This document shows positions 59,434 to 64,000 of a stretch of 64,000 bases of DNA, one piece after another. Numbering within the stretch: the first letter of the stretch is position 1; each line of letters opens with the position of its first letter. This DNA comes from Mayfieldus sp038329895 (GTDB lineage Bacteria; Actinomycetota; Thermoleophilia; Solirubrobacterales; 70-9). Below the pieces are notes generated by a model. It was not told the origin of the DNA and did no database searches. It was given only the letters and a program-made list of their open reading frames with translations. Where the stretch lies: contig JBBQNM010000003.1 in the NCBI GenBank assembly GCA_038329895.1, forward strand, positions 16,051 through 80,050. The letters run 5' to 3'. The translations under genes were made by a program, and so were the position numbers.

Positions 59434-60732
59434 CTAATTACCTGGGTGAAGCTCGAACTCCTGCTCGCCGATGCGCACCTCGTCGCCCGGCTCGAAGCCG
59501 GCGTCGCGTAGCGCCGCCAGCACGCCCATCTCGGTCAGGCGCTGCTCCAGGTAGGCGAGCGCCTCCGCGTTCGCGAGGTCGTGGCGCTCGAACAGCATCT
59601 CGACGCCGCGGCCCTCGACCCGGTAGGCCCCCTCCTCCTCGCGCTGGACCCGGTAGCCGCCCTCGCCCGCCGGCCGGTAGACGCGGTGCTCGGCCTCGAA
59701 CTCGGGCGGCGCTGCGTCCGGCTTTGTGGCGGGCGCGGCAGGCTGCTCTGGCACCGCGGCGAGGATCGCCGCCTTCAGCTCATCCAGCCCCGCCCCGGTA
59801 GCCGACGAGGTTGCAAGCACACCGAGAACGCCGGCTCCGAGCCGATCCGCCCACCGCTGGCGCATCCGCTCGGCCTCCTCCTCGGTGACCAGGTCGCGCT
59901 TCGAGAGCACCACCAGCTCCGGGAGCTCCGCAAGCCCGGTTCCGTAGGAGGCGAGCTCGGCCCGCACCGCCACGTAGTTGGCCTCGGGGTCGCCCTCCAG
60001 CGGCGCGACCTCGACCAGGTGGACGAGCATCGCGCAGCGCTCGATGTGGGCGAGGAACTCGTGCCCCAGGCCGGCGCCTTCCGCGGCGCCCTCGATCAGC
60101 CCGGGGATGTCGGCAAGCACGACCTGGCGCTCCTCCCCTTCCAGGGTCCCGAGCACCGGCTCCGTGGTCGTGAACGGGTAGTCGGCGACCTTCGGCGCGG
60201 CGCGGGTGAGCCGCGCCAGCAGCGAGGACTTGCCGGCGTTCGGCAGCCCGACCAAGCCCGCGTCGGCGAGCAGCTTCAGCCGCAGCTCGATTTGGCCCGA
60301 CTCGCCTGCCGTCCCACGCTCCGCGAAGCGCGGCGTCTGGCGGGTCGAGGTCGCAAAGCGCTTGTTCCCGTGTCCGCCGCGGCCGCCGCGGGCGACCACG
60401 GCGCGCTGGCCGTCGGTCACCAGGTCAATCTGGCTGCTGTCCAGCGAGCTCGCCTGAGTACCGGGCGCCACCCGCACAACCGCGTCGGCGCCGCGGGCAC
60501 CGTGGCGATCTTTGCCCTGACCGTGGCTGCCCCGTTCACCGCGAAAGTGCGTCTGGCGTCGCAACCCCGCAAGATCGCGCAGCGACCCGTCGCAGAGCAG
60601 CACCACATCGCCACCGTGCCCTCCATCGCCGCCGTCGGGGCCACCCTTGGGCACATGGGCCTCGCGGCGAAAGCTCACGCAGCCGTCGCCGCCCCGTCCC
60701 GCCTCTACCTGGATCAGCGTTCGGTCGTACAT
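59434..60732 (-). CDS. obgE: GTPase ObgE/CgtA
   Basis: 432 residues. Obg domain (1-158) rich in Gly (GGRGGHGNKRFATS), G domain with GLPNAGKSSLLARLTRA, FTTTEPVLGTLE, DIPGLIEGAAEGAGLGHEFL and LSKRDLV, and the Gram-positive OCT domain at the C-terminus (about 350-432; EVRIGEQEFELHPG). It takes part in 50S assembly and stress control. It heads the obgE-Nudix-proB-proA-nadD-rsfS operon. Confidence 0.97.
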   Translation of the reverse strand: MYDRTLIQVEAGRGGDGCVSFRREAHVPKGGPDGGDGGHGGDVVLLCDGSLRDLAGLRRQTHFRGERGSHGQGKDRHGARGADAVVRVAPGTQASSLDSSQIDLVTDGQRAVVARGGRGGHGNKRFATSTRQTPRFAERGTAGESGQIELRLKLLADAGLVGLPNAGKSSLLARLTRAAPKVADYPFTTTEPVLGTLEGEERQVVLADIPGLIEGAAEGAGLGHEFLAHIERCAMLVHLVEVAPLEGDPEANYVAVRAELASYGTGLAELPELVVLSKRDLVTEEEAERMRQRWADRLGAGVLGVLATSSATGAGLDELKAAILAAVPEQPAAPATKPDAAPPEFEAEHRVYRPAGEGGYRVQREEEGAYRVEGRGVEMLFERHDLANAEALAYLEQRLTEMGVLAALRDAGFEPGDEVRIGEQEFELHPGN

Positions 60733-60742
60733 TGGCGAAAGG

Positions 60743-61138
60743 TTGACAGCGTTCGAGCGCCTCGACTTTCTCTATATGCCGAGCCGCGACCCGGCGGCCG
60801 AGGCTCGCTATTTCAGCGAGGCACTCGGCGCCAAGCTCGTGTTCGCGATCGAGGCATTCGGCGCCCGCGTCGCAATGGTCGAGCTCACCGAGGACGCGCC
60901 AGCGCTGCTGTTCGCCGATCACCTCGACGGAGAGCGGCCAATCCTCGTCTACCGCGTCGCCGACCTCGACGCAACGGTCACCGAGCTGAAGGAGAGTGGC
61001 TGCGAGGTGGGCACCCTGTTTGGCATCCCTCACGGCCCCTGCGCCGAGATCGAGGCGCCAGGCGGCCACCGCGTGGCGATCTACGAGCTGACCCGTCCCG
61101 AGACGGCCGAGCACCTAGCCGGGCGGCGGGACTTCTAG
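60743..61138 (+). CDS. VOC-family (glyoxalase-like) protein
   Basis: 131 residues from TTG 60743; ATG 60776 would remove the first beta strand (FERLDFLYMPSRD). Features include AAEARYFSEALGAKLVF, DLDATVTELKESG and EAPGGHRVAIYEL with a Glu metal position. The ribosome site GAAAGG is too close to the TTG, so the start is not certain. Divergent from obgE with 10 bp between coding starts, so their promoters must overlap coding DNA. Substrate unknown. Confidence 0.75.
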   Translation: MTAFERLDFLYMPSRDPAAEARYFSEALGAKLVFAIEAFGARVAMVELTEDAPALLFADHLDGERPILVYRVADLDATVTELKESGCEVGTLFGIPHGPCAEIEAPGGHRVAIYELTRPETAEHLAGRRDF

Positions 61139-61407
61139 GGACTCGATCAGCCGCTTACTTATTTTCTTGCCTGCTGACCAACTGTTCAGTTACGACACCA
61201 AATTACCGAATATTCCCCAAGCGGAGCGCCGGGCCTCTGGTAGGTTTCCGGGGGCCGTGTGAATCGATTGGCGGTTGGGTTGAAGTACCGAACCACCAGT
61301 ACCAATCGCCGGCCCGAACATCGGCTTCATCGGAGGGATGGCGTTCACAGCGCAAAACGGAGGGCGTGGGTCGATGGTCGGCCCGGCCACCTGACGGGCT
61401 CGAGCAG
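61139..61407. promoter_or_regulatory. AT-richer control region before the TetR gene
   Basis: 269 bp without a convincing gene. 61155-61225 is markedly AT-richer than its surroundings and contains an imperfect 16-bp palindrome (61174-61189). Further on GATTGG...CCAATC (about 61265-61310) could pair. The promoter of the TetR gene is expected here; I cannot place -10 and -35 boxes with confidence. Confidence 0.4.
61174..61189. promoter_or_regulatory. Possible TetR-type operator
   Basis: CTGACCAACTGTTCAG is a 16-bp imperfect palindrome (6 of 8 positions symmetrical), overlapping a perfect AACTG-TT-CAGTT. Size, AT-rich setting and position about 220 bp before the regulator gene fit autoregulation by the TetR-family protein. 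Sequence-based suggestion only. Confidence 0.35.
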
Positions 61408-62082
61408 TTGGCATCGATACCCAAAGCCGACGGTCGCAACGTTGTTCGCCAGCCTCGACTCACCGGCGCGCAGCGTCAGCGAAGCATCGTCGAGGCTGCT
61501 GCGGATGTATTCGCCCGGCGCGGCTACGAAGGTGCGCGGATCGAGGAGATCGCGTCCGCCGCGGGTGTCTCGAAAGCGCTGATCTACGAGCACTTCCAGG
61601 GAAAGCGCGACCTCTACGCCCACATTATGCGCAGTGGCACGCAGGAGCACCTCCGGCGCGTGTTGGAGGCGACAGCCCTGGTGGAGGGCAGCGTGCAGCG
61701 AATGGAGCACGGGCTGCGGGCATTCCTTGACTTCGTCGCGGAGTATCCGACTCTGTGGCGGGTGATCGAGCAGGAGGTTTCGGATCCGGAGATCATCGCC
61801 CTCGATCAAAGCCAGCAGAAGCGCGGAGAGGCAGCGATTGCCCAGATGCTCGCCGGCGACGAGGGGATTGCGCGCCAGAACCTCGGCCCCAGGCAGCTCG
61901 ATCTGCTCGCCGTGATGATCAACGGGGCCAGCGTGCGAGCGGCGAACTGGTGGATCGAGAATCCCTCGATGGAGCGGGATGAGGTTCTCCTGCACATGAT
62001 GCGATTCATGTGGCTCGGGCTCGAACGGATCCGAAGCGCTGATCGCTACGGCAACCCGTCTCTGAACGGCCGCCCGGCCTAG
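61408..62082 (+). CDS. TetR-family transcriptional regulator
   Basis: About 224 residues from TTG 61408; GTG 61366 is an alternative, and the long frame upstream is obgE antisense. The N-terminal helix-turn-helix is clear: IVEAAADVFARRGYEGARIE then IASAAGVSKALIYEHFQGK and DLYAHIM. The ligand-binding domain has a TetR_C-like arrangement with LRAFLDFVAEYPTLWRVI. Ligand and targets unknown. It precedes the secreted peptidase-like gene by about 36 bp. Confidence 0.88.
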   Translation: MASIPKADGRNVVRQPRLTGAQRQRSIVEAAADVFARRGYEGARIEEIASAAGVSKALIYEHFQGKRDLYAHIMRSGTQEHLRRVLEATALVEGSVQRMEHGLRAFLDFVAEYPTLWRVIEQEVSDPEIIALDQSQQKRGEAAIAQMLAGDEGIARQNLGPRQLDLLAVMINGASVRAANWWIENPSMERDEVLLHMMRFMWLGLERIRSADRYGNPSLNGRPA

Positions 62083-62118
62083 ACTCGGCCCACCAAGCCT
62101 GCCGGTGACACTCTTACT

Positions 62119-62966
62119 GTCACCATCAAGCTGACAGGCCTCCTCGCCGTCACCTGCTTCGGACTGGTGACGGTGGCGCGGCCGCCCGCTGCGAGCGCAG
62201 ACATTCCGTGGCCGTACCAGTTCATGCCCTACATCGACGGCTACCAGCCCTACCAGGGCCAGACCACCCTTGCTCCGTGTCGGAGAAACCAGGAGTCGTG
62301 GAGTTCCGAAACCTCCTGAACTTCTGGTTCGGACAGCACAGCTACGGCATCGTGCGGGGCTGTGATCCAAGGGATCCGATCGGTTCGAATGGCGGGCGAA
62401 GCGAGCACAAGGAGGGACGGGCGCTCGATTACATGGTCGCCGCCAATGACCCCACTTCGTGGCGGATCATTGATTGGGTGCTGCATTCCGACGAGTACGG
62501 AAATCCGTACGCGTTCGGGCGACGGTTCGGGCTGATGTACATCGTCTGGAACCACAAGATATTCCGCTTCTATCCACCGCGGGGATGGGCTGACTACACG
62601 GGGTCCAACCCACATACCGACCACATCCACTTCTCGTTCAGCTGGGCAGGAGCCCTCAAACAGACGAGTTGGTGGACGACCACGCAGCCAACCCGCAACG
62701 GTTGCGGTGCAAGCATCCAGACCTGGGTGTTCGGAAGCGGATTCGGCCCGCTGGTCCAGATCAAGCGGATCCAGGACAGCACTGGCAACGTCTTCGACAC
62801 ACAGTCAGAGATCCAGAACTCTTACTGGCGTGTCGAGGCGAGTGGACACGTGTACCGCGCAAACCAGCCGCTCTCGCTGTTCGCGAGCAACCCGCGGCCC
62901 CGCGCGAAGATCGCGGTCCCCACTCCCTACGGCGCTGACTGGTGCTACGTCAATCTGACCGGTTGA
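62119..62966 (+). pseudogene. Secreted ARB-07466/VldE-like peptidase-type protein, frameshifted
   Basis: The first part in one frame reads a signal peptide (LTGLLAVTCFGLVTVA, then ASA) and ADIPWPYQFMPYIDGYQPYQ. The second part, in another frame, continues EKPGVVEFRNLLNFWFGQHS with SEHKEGRALDYMV and DHIHFSFSW, whose His and Asp positions match the zinc site of the M15-like ARB_07466 C-terminal domain. The join is at 62269-62270, where one base seems missing. No ATG/GTG/TTG starts the signal-peptide frame. The last 75 residues are an extra beta-rich domain. Recent decay or sequence error; restored, it would be an exported wall peptidase-like protein. Confidence 0.65.
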
Positions 62967-62982
62967 CGAGCATCGGGACCAT

Positions 62983-63008
62983 GGAGGGCCGCGTTCGGGC
63001 CGCCCTCC
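62983..63008. terminator. Possible hairpin terminator between convergent genes
   Basis: GGAGGGC (62983-62989) pairs with GCCCTCC (63002-63008), with partial pairing inside the loop. There is no T-run on either side, so termination strength is doubtful. It lies between the secreted peptidase-like stop and the rpmA stop. Confidence 0.4.
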
Positions 63009-63019
63009 GTCCTTGCTGC

Positions 63020-63271
63020 CTACTCGCCCTCGACCGAGATCAGCCGGCCCTTGCCCTTGGGGCGGAACTGCACGACGCCGGCGCGGGTGGCGAAGACCGA
63101 GTGGTCGCGGCCGAGGCCGGCGCCGTCGCCGGGGCGGAAGCGGGTTCCGCGCTGGCGGACGATGATCTCGCCGCCGTTCACCTGCTGCCCGGCGAACACC
63201 TTGACGCCGAGCATCTTCGGGTTCGAATCGCGGCCGTTGCGGCTCGAGCCGAGCCCCTTCTTATGAGCCAC
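63020..63271 (-). CDS. rpmA: Large ribosomal subunit protein L27
   Basis: 83 residues. It begins MAHKKGLGSSRNGRDSNPK and has GGEIIVRQRGTRFRPGDG, the standard L27 sequence. There is no N-terminal extension like that cleaved in Firmicutes. L27 reaches the peptidyl-transferase centre. Its start overlaps the rplU end by 11 nt. Confidence 0.97.
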   Translation of the reverse strand: MAHKKGLGSSRNGRDSNPKMLGVKVFAGQQVNGGEIIVRQRGTRFRPGDGAGLGRDHSVFATRAGVVQFRPKGKGRLISVEGE

Positions 63272-63758
63272 TGGAGCTTCCCTTCCTGGTCGATGAGCTG
63301 CCTGAAGTCTTGCGCGTCGTCGTCCTCTTGCGGGCCGGCGCCTTACGGGTCGTGGTCTTCTTCGCCGCCGGCTTACGTGCCTTCGGCTCCGCCTTGGTCT
63401 CGGCGTTTGCCTCGGCCTTCGCTTCCGGCTCCTTCGCCGCCGGCTTGCGGATCAGCTTCTTCAGATCGGTGATCTCGACCTTGGTCAGCTCCGAGCGGTG
63501 GCCCGCCCGGCGGCGGTAGCCCTTCTTCGCCTTGTACTTGAAGACCCGGATCTTGGGGCCACGCAGATGCTCGGCGATCGTCGCCTCGACCTTCACCTTC
63601 TCCAACTCGGCGGGATCTGTGACCACGTCGCCGTCGCGGAACATCACCGCCCGCAGGTCGACCTTGTCGCCCTCCTTTGCGGGCAGCCGATCGAGGAGCA
63701 GGGTCTCACCCTTCTCGACCTTGTACTGCTTGCCTCCGCTTTCGACGATTGCGTACAA
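63261..63758 (-). CDS. rplU: Large ribosomal subunit protein L21 with long basic tail
   Basis: 165 residues, about 60 longer than usual. Residues 1-103 are standard L21 (MYAIVESGGKQYKVEKGE, IRVFKYKAKKGYRRRAGHR). The tail (about 104-165) first alternates Glu/Ala/Lys, then is Lys/Arg/Thr/Ser-rich (TTTRKAPARKRTTTRK). Such tails occur in some actinobacterial ribosomal proteins; their role is unknown. Cotranscribed with rpmA; 27 bp upstream lie the heptamer repeat and the end of the next gene. Confidence 0.95.
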   Translation of the reverse strand: MYAIVESGGKQYKVEKGETLLLDRLPAKEGDKVDLRAVMFRDGDVVTDPAELEKVKVEATIAEHLRGPKIRVFKYKAKKGYRRRAGHRSELTKVEITDLKKLIRKPAAKEPEAKAEANAETKAEPKARKPAAKKTTTRKAPARKRTTTRKTSGSSSTRKGSSSGS

Positions 63759-63763
63759 AATTT

Positions 63764-63791
63764 GTTCCTCGTTCCTCGTTACTCGTTACTC
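63764..63791. repeat. Heptamer repeat copy E (before rplU)
   Basis: Four tandem units: GTTCCTC, GTTCCTC, GTTACTC, GTTACTC. It fills the gap upstream of rplU and overlaps the end of the upstream gene, whose TAA stop (63786-63788) is inside the last unit. Confidence 0.85.
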
Positions 63792-64000
63792 GTCGCCGGA
63801 CTTTGCGCGCGAACGCCCCCGGCCGCCTCTGCGGCCACGACGTCGGCGCCTGCCGGAGTCGGAGGATTCTAGCCCGTCGCCGTCCTCCTTCCCATCGCCG
63901 GCGCCGTTGCCGGAGACCTCCACCCCCGGCAGCGAGGCCACCGCCGCGGAGCGCTCGACGCGCTCGATCCGCACCAGCTTGCGCTCGCCGACGAACGGGC
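63786..64000 (-). CDS. C-terminal end of a probable RNase E/G-type protein
   Basis: Partial: about the last 70 residues; the gene runs on beyond the window. The frame reads PFVGERKLVRIERVERS, then an acidic-neutral linker and a basic end (RRRRRGRRGGRGRSRAK). The assignment rests mainly on position: the rne/rng gene usually lies directly upstream of rplU-rpmA in actinobacteria and often ends in an Arg/Gly-rich tail. No catalytic motif is in the window. The stop codon lies in the heptamer repeat. Confidence 0.5.
   Translation of the reverse strand, partial: PFVGERKLVRIERVERSAAVASLPGVEVSGNGAGDGKEDGDGLESSDSGRRRRRGRRGGRGRSRAKSGDE

Noticed and set aside
59581..62082. An 833-residue plus-strand open frame
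   Set aside because: Its first two thirds are the antisense of obgE; only the last 224 residues (TetR) have recognisable sequence.

Overview
The window is a gene-dense, high-GC stretch of bacterial chromosome, with most genes on the minus strand, overlapping start/stop codons and several GTG or TTG starts. The gene content (polA, a his/trp operon, era-ybeY-phoH, hrcA-dnaJ, lepA, murJ, rpsT, holA, comEA-comEC, leuS, obgE-proB-proA-nadD-rsfS, rplU-rpmA) is core chromosome. HadA/HadB-like dehydratases, a pyrophosphate-type phosphofructokinase signature, bifunctional hisIE and a DivIVA-like protein point to Actinomycetota. A Thermoleophilia/Solirubrobacterales-like lineage is my best guess, by inference only. 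No phage, transposase, integrase or CRISPR array was recognised.

Layout. 1-2.9 kb: end of a flavoprotein reductase, a DMT-type transporter, a sigma factor with a membrane segment and long Ser/Gly tail, and a secreted Asp-rich protein. 3-8 kb: polA, ACT-malic enzyme, a sugar-nucleotide epimerase relative. 8-19.3 kb (minus strand): hisIE-trpE-trpG-trpD-trpC-[htrA]-trpF-trpB-trpA-small membrane protein-pfkA-solute-binding lipoprotein, probably one or two long transcripts. 19.3-21.2 kb: PAS-PAS-GGDEF diguanylate cyclase. 21.4-29.5 kb (minus): hadA-hadB-hrcA-dnaJ-prmA-DUF2269-murI-DUF1232-yqeY-phoH-ybeY-era, tightly overlapped. 29.6-32.4 kb: two small plus-strand genes, a frameshifted SnoaL-like gene and lepA. 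32.5-41.5 kb: a surface-glycan locus with two paralogous GT-C-like membrane proteins flanking a GH92 mannosidase, a GT39-like transferase and a GtrA flippase. 41.5-50.4 kb: murJ, rpsT, holA, two low-complexity exported proteins, comEC, comEA, acylphosphatase, cupin. 50.4-64 kb: leuS, a truncated VOC gene, a SpoIIM-like protein, tRNA-Ala(GGC), cupin, DivIVA-like protein, rsfS, nadD, proA, proB, Nudix, obgE, VOC protein, TetR regulator, a broken secreted peptidase-like gene, rpmA, rplU and the end of a probable RNase E/G gene.

Two repeat families stand out. The first is a tandem 7-bp repeat (unit GTTCCTN) at five places: in frame inside polA and leuS, between genes, in an inverted arrangement between trpD and trpG, and supplying the stop codons of trpG and of the gene upstream of rplU. 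The second is a REP-like palindrome (GGCGGC-GMA-GCCGCC with TCA and GCAA flanks) present five times; three copies bracket htrA inside the trp operon, suggesting htrA is an inserted cassette.

Several genes look broken or lack a normal start (SnoaL-like, VOC at 53.1 kb, secreted peptidase-like at 62.1 kb, nadD). These may be true decay or assembly errors; reads would decide. I see no clearly new multi-gene defence or mobile system; the best leads are the membrane-tethered sigma factor, the two repeat families and the glycan locus.
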